Source: Paludibacteraceae bacterium (GTDB taxonomy: Bacteria; Bacteroidota; Bacteroidia; Bacteroidales; Paludibacteraceae). Taken from it: a stretch of 64,000 nt of DNA. Below the pieces are notes generated by a model. That model was not told the DNA's origin, ran no database searches, and worked only from the letters and a program-made list of their open reading frames with translations. A program made the translations under genes and the position numbers. Within the stretch, counting starts at the first letter, position 1; every line of letters starts with the position of its first letter. Positions 56,564 to 64,000 of this stretch are shown piece after piece. Location: positions 1-64,000 of the forward strand of contig JAFXPK010000022.1 in assembly GCA_017527905.1 (NCBI GenBank). Direction: 5' to 3'.

Positions 56564-57775
56564 TCAATTAATATCAATGTCACAATTCGTTTCTGCTTTC
56601 GTCGCCTCATATCCCTGTTCCACCACATCCGCATTTACAATATCCTCCCCACGTTTCCCCTTCAAAGCCTCTTTGCTATCGTCGGAAAGTCCATCGTTTA
56701 TCTCAGCATTCAAATCGCAAGTCGACAACTTATCCAAATCCGCCTTTGAGACCTTCCCGTCCCGATAATCGCAACAGATCGGATTCTCAAACATCGAATA
56801 CTTCATTCCCAACAATGACTTCACCTTATGCTTCGCCACCCATAACAATGGAGTACAAATATACTTGTGCATGGCAGGGGAAACAGAGCCGATCATCCAG
56901 CAATTACGATTGCAACAACGGACTTTCTTACGCACCACCTCCGCCTCAGGGGAGTTCCATAGTTCATCCCATGTCTGACGATTAAGATTGCCCATCACCT
57001 CCTTATCTTTCGTACCATTGCAAGGCATCACATCCCCATACGGATCGATAAAGAACGTGTCGAAGGACATATCACAAGGCAAAAGGCGCTTTTGCCCATA
57101 AATATAGTTGATCAATCCATGGTTGAAATAAGCGCGGAACCACTTCTTTGGGGAGTTGCTCTTCAAAAGCTCATTCACCAGATCCTCGAAGTTTTTCGCC
57201 ACCATCGGACGATCATGGATGATGTTCTTCGACTCGACAAAATAGAAGGAATTATGCAATGACGCTGTGGCGAATTCCATTCCCATCTCGTTGGAGATGT
57301 TGTACAGAGGGACAAGGTCCGGCGCATTCTTGTCCTGAACCGTCATGCCGAAACCGACATCCTTCATACCCATTTCACGGAGTTTCTTCAAGGTAGTATA
57401 GCCACGCTGGTAACCATCGTTTAGGCCTCTGATCTCATTGTTCGTTTTTTCCAGGCCCTCAATAGAGATACGGATTCCAATCTGAGGGAATTCTTTGCAG
57501 AGGTCAAGAATACGATCCGTGAAAAAACCGTTCGTGGAAATTACTATACGATCACTGAGTTTATATAATTCCCTCACAATTTCTTTCAGATCAGTGCGAA
57601 TAAAAGGCTCACCCCCCGTAATGTTCGTGAAATACATTCTGGGGAGTTTCTTAATGGTCTCTATTGAGATTTCCTCCTCCGCCTTGGAAGGAGCTTTATA
57701 TCGATTGCACATCGAGCAACGAGCGTTGCATCGATAGGTTACAATTACAGTTCCGTTTAGTTTTTTTCCCGCCAT
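56564..57775 (-). CDS. Radical SAM protein of the glycan cluster
   Basis: A 403-residue enzyme. The 4Fe-4S cluster motif is CNARCSMC (Cys-x3-Cys-x2-Cys) near residue 15; NITGGEPFIR follows as the SAM-binding GGE. Residues about 240-310 resemble a SPASM-like region with auxiliary-cluster cysteines (CDMSF, GDVMPCNGT, CCNRNCWMIGS). The last 60 residues are acidic and low-complexity, unlike the enzyme core. Such proteins occur in bacterial polysaccharide and surface-modification clusters, but the reaction is unknown. It has its own promoter that overlaps a terminator, so it begins a separate transcript with the GT4, gmd and fcl. Confidence 0.82.
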   Translation of the reverse strand: MAGKKLNGTVIVTYRCNARCSMCNRYKAPSKAEEEISIETIKKLPRMYFTNITGGEPFIRTDLKEIVRELYKLSDRIVISTNGFFTDRILDLCKEFPQIGIRISIEGLEKTNNEIRGLNDGYQRGYTTLKKLREMGMKDVGFGMTVQDKNAPDLVPLYNISNEMGMEFATASLHNSFYFVESKNIIHDRPMVAKNFEDLVNELLKSNSPKKWFRAYFNHGLINYIYGQKRLLPCDMSFDTFFIDPYGDVMPCNGTKDKEVMGNLNRQTWDELWNSPEAEVVRKKVRCCNRNCWMIGSVSPAMHKYICTPLLWVAKHKVKSLLGMKYSMFENPICCDYRDGKVSKADLDKLSTCDLNAEINDGLSDDSKEALKGKRGEDIVNADVVEQGYEATKAETNCDIDIN

Positions 57776-57800
57776 AATAACATTGCATCCAATCCGTCTG

Positions 57801-57831
57801 CAAAGTTAAACAAATAAAAAAAGACCGCAAA
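57801..57831 (-). promoter_or_regulatory. Consensus promoter embedded in a terminator
   Basis: TTTG (57831-57828), 19 bases, TAACTTTG (57808-57801) on the minus strand: exact match. The TTTG falls in the loop of the terminator hairpin at 57821-57844. Transcription starts near 57796, 20 bases before the radical SAM gene. Confidence 0.75.
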
Positions 57832-57844
57832 GAATTACGGTCTT
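57815..57844 (-). terminator. Internal terminator of the glycan cluster
   Basis: AAGACCG (57821-57827) and CGGTCTT (57838-57844), 10-base loop, followed by a T-rich tract on the minus strand. It lies just after the stop of the upstream GT4 gene. Confidence 0.85.
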
Positions 57845-57851
57845 AAAGATT

Positions 57852-59018
57852 TCACACATTCACATTCTTGTAGATGTGAACCACATCATCCACATACCGA
57901 TCCGAGGAATAGCGTTCCTGCGCAGTATTTGCGATGGCCTTATAATCAAAAGGGTGGCTCCACATCTCTTCTATCTTACGCCTCAAATCCGAAGAATTAC
58001 CACTATCGAACACCATACCAGTTTTCCCTTCGTCTATAAGCTCTGGTATACCTCCTATATCAGCCCCCAGCACGGGCGTGCCCAATGCCAACGACTCAAT
58101 AACAGTCAACGGATTGTTCTCACTCCACTCCGATGGTATCACCATGAAACGCGCGGATTCTAAGACAGGTCGGATTTCGTCCCAATTCTTTTGTCCAAGG
58201 AACTCGATAGAATGTTCCTCGTACTTCTTCCTCAGCTCTGACTCCAACTCACCTCCGCCAATCACGACGAGTTTATATGGCAACTTAGCCGCCACGCCAC
58301 AAAGCGTCTCAATCCCTTTCACCTTTGTCAGTCTTCCCAAATACACATAGTAATCAGACTTTTCCAACGACGGATTCTCGACCTTCTTCACATCGATAAA
58401 ATTGCATAGCACCTTGAATTTCGCCGCATCATAGCCTCCCTGGATGCAGGTATCCGCCATAAATTGACTAGGAGGAAGGAATAAATCACACGCCTTCTGT
58501 AGTCTTTCCTTGTTCCACTTTTTCGCCTCCAAGTAACCTACAATAGCTCCCGGCACACTTCCTGGCATGCAACGGTGTCTAATCACAGCTTTTTTGTCCG
58601 TGAAGCACTCTGTACACCACTTCCCGTCACGCATGCAGGTATAACACGGGCAAACCAGTTTAGAGTCATGCAACGTCCATACGACGCGGATGCCCCTATC
58701 ATGCGCAATCTCCGCAATAACAGGAGACAGCTGAGTGTGGATATTATTGAGATGAACCACTTCAGGCTTAAAGTCGTCCAACAACGCAGTAAACTTCCGT
58801 TTCACCTCCGAATCCCCAAACGGGCGGGAGAATGCTTTTATCGCAGACATATTCGATGGCCAGTATCGGCTCCATTCCGATGGGAGATTCTCGGGATACT
58901 GCATTGCGAATATAGCGACCTCATGTCCGTTGGATTTCAGTAACCGCTCCAGCTCCATCATATAGATGCAGTCTCCACCTCGGCGGTAATAGAATTTATT
59001 TGCCAATAAAACCCTCAT
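57852..59018 (-). CDS. Glycosyltransferase family 4
   Basis: A 388-residue GT-B enzyme. It begins MRVLLANKFYYRRGGDCIYM, with the acceptor-side GG loop, and has a central metal-type cysteine cluster (CPCYTCMRDGKWCTECF) as in family 4 enzymes related to WcaI and PimB-like transferases. The donor site has IPSEWSENNPLTVIESLALG (E-x7-E form). Its product joins the surface glycan; sugar unknown. Followed by the internal terminator. Confidence 0.92.
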   Translation of the reverse strand: MRVLLANKFYYRRGGDCIYMMELERLLKSNGHEVAIFAMQYPENLPSEWSRYWPSNMSAIKAFSRPFGDSEVKRKFTALLDDFKPEVVHLNNIHTQLSPVIAEIAHDRGIRVVWTLHDSKLVCPCYTCMRDGKWCTECFTDKKAVIRHRCMPGSVPGAIVGYLEAKKWNKERLQKACDLFLPPSQFMADTCIQGGYDAAKFKVLCNFIDVKKVENPSLEKSDYYVYLGRLTKVKGIETLCGVAAKLPYKLVVIGGGELESELRKKYEEHSIEFLGQKNWDEIRPVLESARFMVIPSEWSENNPLTVIESLALGTPVLGADIGGIPELIDEGKTGMVFDSGNSSDLRRKIEEMWSHPFDYKAIANTAQERYSSDRYVDDVVHIYKNVNV

Positions 59019-59030
59019 GCTTCCGTCAAA

Positions 59031-59828
59031 TCATTTCCAGTATACATTATTCAGCGTGTGCGGCGACGTCCTCTTTTCCACTGGAGGCAATTGCATATAA
59101 TCACCATATTGGAGAGTCAGATACTCGTCCGTGTTTTTTATGCACATAAATTCCATATCACAGAACGGCACCATTTCATACTCCAAGAACCAATCTCGTG
59201 GCATTATACAGTTTGAGGAAAAAGAATTGGACGCCAAGACCCCCACATATTTCGATGATGGGTTATTTATACTGGAAATCATATCCGTCATCCGCGATGA
59301 CAAATCCTTCAAACTATACTTCATCACAAGGACTTTCGACGCACGAATCAGCAATCTTTTCCACCAAACGTTCTTAAAAGAAGGCTTCAACAATTTTAAC
59401 CTATATTTTTTCTTCACAGGTTTCATGGAGTTCAAGAAAGCTTCGCACTCCTGTTTGTCGTCAAACATATCATCAAGAGGGAAAATATCTATATCCACAC
59501 CAAAATTCTTCATACAAACATTTTCCTCCATTACCGTACGCGTATCGATCACCTTCGCATAAGGATAATCGAAATCCGCATCCTTCCTGAAATCATAAAC
59601 CTTTAAATATTCATGCTGGAATGTCGAGATGAACTTTTCGTAATCTTCCCTCAACATGGAGATATCTATATCATCATCCCACGGGATAAAGCCTTTGTGG
59701 CGAACAGCTCCTAGCATAGAGCCATATGCCAACGTATATCGCAACCCGTTGTCTATGCAGAAAGCATGGACTGCCTTCATGATATCCAATTGAATATTTT
59801 GTATCTCTTCTGTAGAAATTATTGTCAT
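59031..59828 (-). CDS. LicD-family phosphotransferase
   Basis: A 265-residue LicD/fukutin-like protein. It shows the nucleotidyltransferase-like signature RYTLAYGSMLGAVRHKGFIP followed by WDDDIDISML (metal-binding Asp cluster). LicD enzymes transfer phosphocholine or other phospho-groups (glycerol- or ribitol-phosphate) onto glycans. No choline kinase or transporter gene is in the window, so the group added is uncertain. It lies between two GT4 genes. Confidence 0.9.
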   Translation of the reverse strand: MTIISTEEIQNIQLDIMKAVHAFCIDNGLRYTLAYGSMLGAVRHKGFIPWDDDIDISMLREDYEKFISTFQHEYLKVYDFRKDADFDYPYAKVIDTRTVMEENVCMKNFGVDIDIFPLDDMFDDKQECEAFLNSMKPVKKKYRLKLLKPSFKNVWWKRLLIRASKVLVMKYSLKDLSSRMTDMISSINNPSSKYVGVLASNSFSSNCIMPRDWFLEYEMVPFCDMEFMCIKNTDEYLTLQYGDYMQLPPVEKRTSPHTLNNVYWK

Positions 59829-59895
59829 AAAATATTATATAATTACACTTCCAGTTATGGTGATCAATTTTCAATTCAGAGAATAAAGATCCAAA

Positions 59896-60999
59896 TCAGC
59901 AAGCGGACAACTTACTTCTGAACAAATCCCTATACGACGCTGCACACTGCGAGATTGAGAAGCGATTGGAAATATCCGTCGAAGACTCTTCCTTTATTCC
60001 CCCGAAATCCTTTTCGAAGCTATTCAACATGTCAAGGAAAGACTCTTCTGTGAAATCTTTTGAAATATAACCATTTACACCATTCTCTATGACATCAACC
60101 ACACCACATACTGGTGTGGACAACACGGGTATTTTCAACGACATTGCCTCAAGAACAGTAATAGGCATCCCCTCATACAAAGAGGATAATACAAAAGCAT
60201 CACAATTAAAGAGGTAATCAGATATGTTATTTTTCTCCCCCAAGAAGTGGATCCTATCCCCTGAAATTGATTTCAGACCCTTCCCCAATTCTGAATCGTA
60301 TGACGACCCGCATACCAACAAGATAGCGTTTGCGCCCTTCTCGACCCATTTGTTAAATGAATTTATCAACAGATGCTGATTTTTCTGTCGCGCGCACCTT
60401 GCGATATGGAGAATGACCTTAGTAGAGCTATCTATCTTGAGCGAATCGATTTCCGACTTAACCTCCTGGAACTTTTCCGTTTTCTGCAATACTGCCCTAC
60501 CATTATATATCAAAGCATTTGATACGGACGGATAATAAGTATTGAAATCTTCGAAGTTCTTTTGTGATATTGTGACAAAACTTATACGGCCCAATCTGCC
60601 TAAGATTTTAATAATAAACTTATGCAGAAAGTCACAATATGATTTCACATCATTATGTATTGTTTGGATAAACTTCATGCTCTTAGAATGGAACATAACA
60701 GGGAGCAAACAATACTTGTCACTTGCGCTATGAACATGTACGATATCCGGATTTATGCTTTTTACTGCGCTGAACACCTTAAAGAGGTATGACAGATTGA
60801 ACCCGTCCTTAAACCCTAAATTGACGATCTTCACGCGGGATGAAACATCATCCCTATAGAAACCATTTTCACCATTCCGCAAATCCTTCAGCACCAACAA
60901 CGTAACATCCTCCTGTTTGGACAATTCATTGCACAAATCCACAACTAACCGTTCCGCACCTCCACTAGTCAAAGATAAAACAACCTCTAAAATCCTCAT
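59896..60999 (-). CDS. Glycosyltransferase family 4
   Basis: A 367-residue GT-B enzyme. It starts MRILEVVLSLTSGGAERLVV, the usual family 4 N-terminus, and has the donor motif LSSLYEGMPITVLEAMSLKI. Sugar and acceptor unknown. It starts 9 bases after the GT2 gene. Confidence 0.92.
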   Translation of the reverse strand: MRILEVVLSLTSGGAERLVVDLCNELSKQEDVTLLVLKDLRNGENGFYRDDVSSRVKIVNLGFKDGFNLSYLFKVFSAVKSINPDIVHVHSASDKYCLLPVMFHSKSMKFIQTIHNDVKSYCDFLHKFIIKILGRLGRISFVTISQKNFEDFNTYYPSVSNALIYNGRAVLQKTEKFQEVKSEIDSLKIDSSTKVILHIARCARQKNQHLLINSFNKWVEKGANAILLVCGSSYDSELGKGLKSISGDRIHFLGEKNNISDYLFNCDAFVLSSLYEGMPITVLEAMSLKIPVLSTPVCGVVDVIENGVNGYISKDFTEESFLDMLNSFEKDFGGIKEESSTDISNRFSISQCAASYRDLFRSKLSAC

Positions 61000-61008
61000 A
61001 AATCACTA

Positions 61009-61938
61009 TTAAAAAGGTTTCTCCATAGAAACAACTCGTCTATTCTTCAGGAACACAAGAGAAAAGACAAAGACCACAAAAAAGAATTTCACCCGGAAAG
61101 AGTAGAATTTATTTCCGAGCACATTCCTTATCATTTGCAGATGCGTATTTACATTGTAAAATTCAAGTGTTTTTTCCAACAACGGAAGTTTCCCTTCCGG
61201 GATGAAGTTCCTCTTTCTTTCCAATAAATACTGCAACAAATACAAACGTTCTTTTCTCTTAAGCAAATAATAGACTGCCATAGCTTCGGACAGTCCCTTA
61301 TGATACTTATTGACAGTCGAGGAAACCACATTACGCCCATGATGCCTATAATACATCAACGGTTTCCCTATCGTATACCTCTCGCCCAAGAAGCAGGAGA
61401 AAACGCCAATATAGTGATCATAAATAAACTCTTTGCACAAAGGCAACACGATGTCTTTCAACTTTTTATTAAACGCCAAGCTACAACCTTGCGAGCCATT
61501 GCTATATAACGCCAATTCATACTTGGCATCCATATATACTTTTGAGATTGGAATAACGTTTAGGTTAGCATCGGCATCCATAGCCATGGACGAGACGCAA
61601 GCAGGTCCGTCTTTCTCTATCTCCAAAAGTTTGTCATACGTCGTCCTGATCTTTTCAGGGAACCAAACATCGTCTTGGTCAGAGATAAAAATATAATCGC
61701 CTTCAGCAAGGCTTATTGCCTTCTCGAAATTTCTATTAACTCCGCAATTTTCAGCGTTTTCGTATATTTTTATATTGCATTTAGAGTCATACTCATGAAG
61801 AATAGATATAGTTTCATCAACGGAACAATCATCCACAACAATAATTTCATCTGGTCGCAACGTTTGCGATAGGATACTATCCATTTGCTCCCTAATATAT
61901 TTAGCCCCATTGTATGTGGCCATCACTAAAGAAATCAT
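61009..61938 (-). CDS. Glycosyltransferase family 2
   Basis: A 309-residue GT-A enzyme. N-terminal ISLVMATYNGAKYIREQMDS, VVDDCSVDET, and the metal-binding ISDQDDVWFPEK (DQDD) are typical of rhamnosyl-type family 2 transferases. A short hydrophobic segment near the end (VKFFFVVFVFSLVFL) suggests membrane contact. Its ATG overlaps the stop of the upstream gene (ATGA). Part of the glycan assembly set. Confidence 0.93.
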   Translation of the reverse strand: MISLVMATYNGAKYIREQMDSILSQTLRPDEIIVVDDCSVDETISILHEYDSKCNIKIYENAENCGVNRNFEKAISLAEGDYIFISDQDDVWFPEKIRTTYDKLLEIEKDGPACVSSMAMDADANLNVIPISKVYMDAKYELALYSNGSQGCSLAFNKKLKDIVLPLCKEFIYDHYIGVFSCFLGERYTIGKPLMYYRHHGRNVVSSTVNKYHKGLSEAMAVYYLLKRKERLYLLQYLLERKRNFIPEGKLPLLEKTLEFYNVNTHLQMIRNVLGNKFYSFRVKFFFVVFVFSLVFLKNRRVVSMEKPF

Positions 61939-63263
61939 TTTTGCCCCTTCCTTTTTATTTTTACACTTTTCGTCCTACCATTTGGATGCCTGAAAGAGCA
62001 TTTGGTCATATCAACAGTCTCATGGTTTAGGAACTCATCATTACTAACGACTTTGCAATCCTTCAACAGAAGAGACACATCTCCCGTCAACACATTATAT
62101 TTCTTTTGGAAAGCCCTATCGTCAGAATTTATTACGCAATTATGGAACTCATAATAGCCCTTTCTGTTAGAATCCTTATCCCCGACAATAGGATGGATTC
62201 CACGCAACCTGAAATCACAGTCCCTGAAAACATAACCCACATTGGATTTATTCATGTTATTCGATTTCAAATAGACCAGGCTAAGCAAACCTCTCTCATC
62301 GTCAGCGTTATCCCTGTCCATATGAAAATCAAAATTACAATCCTTATATTCCGTGCGGAACTTGCCATAATCGCACAATGAATCCTTCCCGCACTGATAC
62401 GTCTGGATATATCTTAAATATTTCCCTCGGCTTTCAAAAGAACATTTGTTGTATTTCACGTCTATATCCGAATAAGCATCGTTCTTTTTCGCATAAACGA
62501 TGACAAATCCGGAAGATTTCGATTGCGCCAACGTCTTGTACTTACAATTATCCACAGACACTTTAATGTACGCTTTGTCAACCTTTGTATCCGCGGAAGA
62601 GGAGAAACACATACACTCATCTTTGGACTCATACTCAAAATATGAGTTTTTTATATTTACATTACTTTGCGTTTTAAACTTATTCATCAGCCAAAATATA
62701 CCCCCCACATCCGAAAAAGTATTCATCACGACATTACAGCTGTCCATAAGCAAATCACCACCTTCAGACCGCAAGAAGGTGACATTATTGTATTTACCCG
62801 TGCATCTGAAAGAGAGTTTTTTGAATTCAACCTTATCACAATTCTTCGACAAGAAAACATAGGTGTCTCCCGCAGGAACTGTTTTTTTCTTCTCGAGCTG
62901 ACATACCATATCCACATCCTCAACTTTGAATAATTTAGGATTATGCCTGTGCGACAAATAGAAGATCGCACAACTTGACGTCACAGGATATGTCTTTGGG
63001 ATAACAATACTTGAGCCATTACCTTTAATGCAAAAAGTATCACTTTCTATCGCGGCTATCGGAGAGCCGAGCAAGTATGTCTTATTAGGCAACAGCTCCA
63101 CATTCCTGCCCTCCTTAATGCATCTGTTCAAGGCAGAGGCATCATTATGGACACCATCACCTTTAGCCCCATAGCTTTCCAGATTCACGTATTGGATGGG
63201 TTCTGAACCGATACAAGAGGAAAGTGAAACCGTAAGAAAAAGAAAGAAATAAAGGAACCTCAC
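61935..63263 (-). CDS. Beta-helix lipoprotein (pectate-lyase-like fold)
   Basis: A 442-residue lipoprotein with a signal ending LSSC (Cys17). The mature N-terminus YVNLESYGAKGDGVHNDASA is the well-known opening of right-handed parallel beta-helix proteins. Repeated short strands continue to about 420. Such proteins bind or cleave polysaccharides; here it may trim or modify the exported glycan. The start is GTG at 63263, overlapping the polymerase gene stop; no ATG is available near the signal peptide. Confidence 0.82.
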   Translation of the reverse strand: MRFLYFFLFLTVSLSSCIGSEPIQYVNLESYGAKGDGVHNDASALNRCIKEGRNVELLPNKTYLLGSPIAAIESDTFCIKGNGSSIVIPKTYPVTSSCAIFYLSHRHNPKLFKVEDVDMVCQLEKKKTVPAGDTYVFLSKNCDKVEFKKLSFRCTGKYNNVTFLRSEGGDLLMDSCNVVMNTFSDVGGIFWLMNKFKTQSNVNIKNSYFEYESKDECMCFSSSADTKVDKAYIKVSVDNCKYKTLAQSKSSGFVIVYAKKNDAYSDIDVKYNKCSFESRGKYLRYIQTYQCGKDSLCDYGKFRTEYKDCNFDFHMDRDNADDERGLLSLVYLKSNNMNKSNVGYVFRDCDFRLRGIHPIVGDKDSNRKGYYEFHNCVINSDDRAFQKKYNVLTGDVSLLLKDCKVVSNDEFLNHETVDMTKCSFRHPNGRTKSVKIKRKGQK

Positions 63264-64000
63264 TTTTGCAATAACATTATTAAACTTTTAATACGCTCTT
63301 TCCTGTTTTCCATCACCATCTGTTTCATCAGGCAGAAGAAGATGGAAAAATAGATAATATAATAGACGCTACCCACAAGGAAGGAATAAATAATATTTGT
63401 AGTCAACATCGAACTTAGGATATAACTGTTCTTTTTGCTGATCATGTTTTCCTTCTTAAGGTGTCTTATACAATAAATCAAGAATATCCAAGGGAAAACA
63501 TCGATAAGAAGGAACCCGATGATTCCATAATTCACCAATGAGGAAAACAAAATACTTTCAAATCCCATAACGTCCGTACCAAAACCGTATAGGGACAAAT
63601 AATATTCCGTATATCCTTCGCCATAGCCGAATAGCAGTATTCTCAAATCCACACTAACTATTATATCCCAAACACCACTTAACTGGAGGAAACGACCCGA
63701 CACCGATGATCCGCTAATCTCAGCCGCATCCGACACGGACTGGTCAAATATGAATATAATCGACTTGATGAAAGATGCATACTTCTCGAAACCGGGAAGA
63801 AATAGTATCAGCACAAGAGCTCCGACAATAAGAGCGACGTACTTTATCTTTGACGAAAGGCTCTGATACTTCAGGAAAAAGAACAACACGGATGCCAAAA
63901 GGGCAATCAATGGGCCACGGGAGCCCGTCAAAAATAGATTTATAAGAATTAATATGACCGCAAACAGATATACGTTGCTCTTTTTCTTCACATACAGATA
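63260..64000 (-). CDS. O-antigen polymerase/ligase-like protein (3' part)
   Basis: The C-terminal 246 residues of a polytopic membrane protein cut by the window edge; the frame stays open to base 64000, and the GTG at 63991 is not the true start. It has about 6 membrane segments and the motif FLTGSRGPLIALLASVLFFF typical of Wzy polymerase and WaaL ligase families. It would polymerise or ligate the repeat units made by the transferases in the cluster. N-terminal helices are outside the window. Confidence 0.75.
   Translation of the reverse strand, partial: YLYVKKKSNVYLFAVILILINLFLTGSRGPLIALLASVLFFFLKYQSLSSKIKYVALIVGALVLILFLPGFEKYASFIKSIIFIFDQSVSDAAEISGSSVSGRFLQLSGVWDIIVSVDLRILLFGYGEGYTEYYLSLYGFGTDVMGFESILFSSLVNYGIIGFLLIDVFPWIFLIYCIRHLKKENMISKKNSYILSSMLTTNIIYSFLVGSVYYIIYFSIFFCLMKQMVMENRKERIKSLIMLLQK

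Overview
The window comes from a member of the Bacteroidota, most likely order Bacteroidales. The evidence is: four very long secreted proteins carrying type IX secretion system (T9SS) C-terminal signals (two type A, two type B); the start of a PorP/SprF-family protein; GldF; a Rho factor with a long Q/N-rich insertion; promoters of the TTTG-N19/20-TAnnTTTG type used by this phylum; and few Shine-Dalgarno sites. No rRNA, CRISPR array, insertion sequence, phage gene or obvious recent transfer was seen. Two tRNA genes (Tyr, Gly) are present.

Layout. 1-4.9 kb: 5' end of a PorP/SprF gene and, upstream of it on the same strand, a 1551-residue type B T9SS cargo. 5.3-8.1 kb: FecCD-type permease and lipoprotein solute-binding protein, divergent from a TetR regulator. 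8.2-10.7 kb: gldF, a phosphopantetheinyl transferase and an ATP-grasp-like protein. 10.8-12 kb: rpsP and a tiny membrane protein. 12.2-15.9 kb: CotH/lamin-tail T9SS cargo. 16-20.7 kb: DUF3089 hydrolase and a second type B cargo with a fresh 393-bp internal duplication. 21-24.5 kb: sodium-pumping decarboxylase oadGAB. 24.8-35.1 kb: a 3217-residue T9SS type A protein followed by a small lipoprotein that shares a domain with it. 35.6-42.1 kb: lepA, a DUF3078 barrel, a HAD phosphatase, then (minus) rsmG, pcm, an MBL hydrolase and the FecE-type ATPase that probably belongs with the distant permease. 42.3-46.7 kb: YqiA-like esterase, DUF2157 membrane protein with an unknown partner, MgtC/DUF4010 protein. 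46.8-53.3 kb: rho, tRNA-Tyr and tRNA-Gly, ribH, a TPR protein, nadD, gmk, yicC and divergent tsaB. 53.4-64 kb: a surface glycan cluster on the minus strand, running from a Wzy-like polymerase cut by the window edge down to gmd and fcl (GDP-L-fucose).

The genes suggest a fermentative, probably host- or biofilm-associated bacterium that builds large cell-surface adhesin-like proteins, exports them by T9SS, makes a fucose-containing glycan, and uses decarboxylation-driven sodium pumping. The most unusual points are: the giant cargo and adjacent lipoprotein sharing a domain; a promoter whose -33 box lies in the loop of a terminator inside the glycan cluster; a Gly-rich repeat that splits a beta-sandwich domain in the CotH protein; and a recent in-frame tandem duplication in a type B cargo.

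All assignments are by eye from motifs, order and length. No database search was run.
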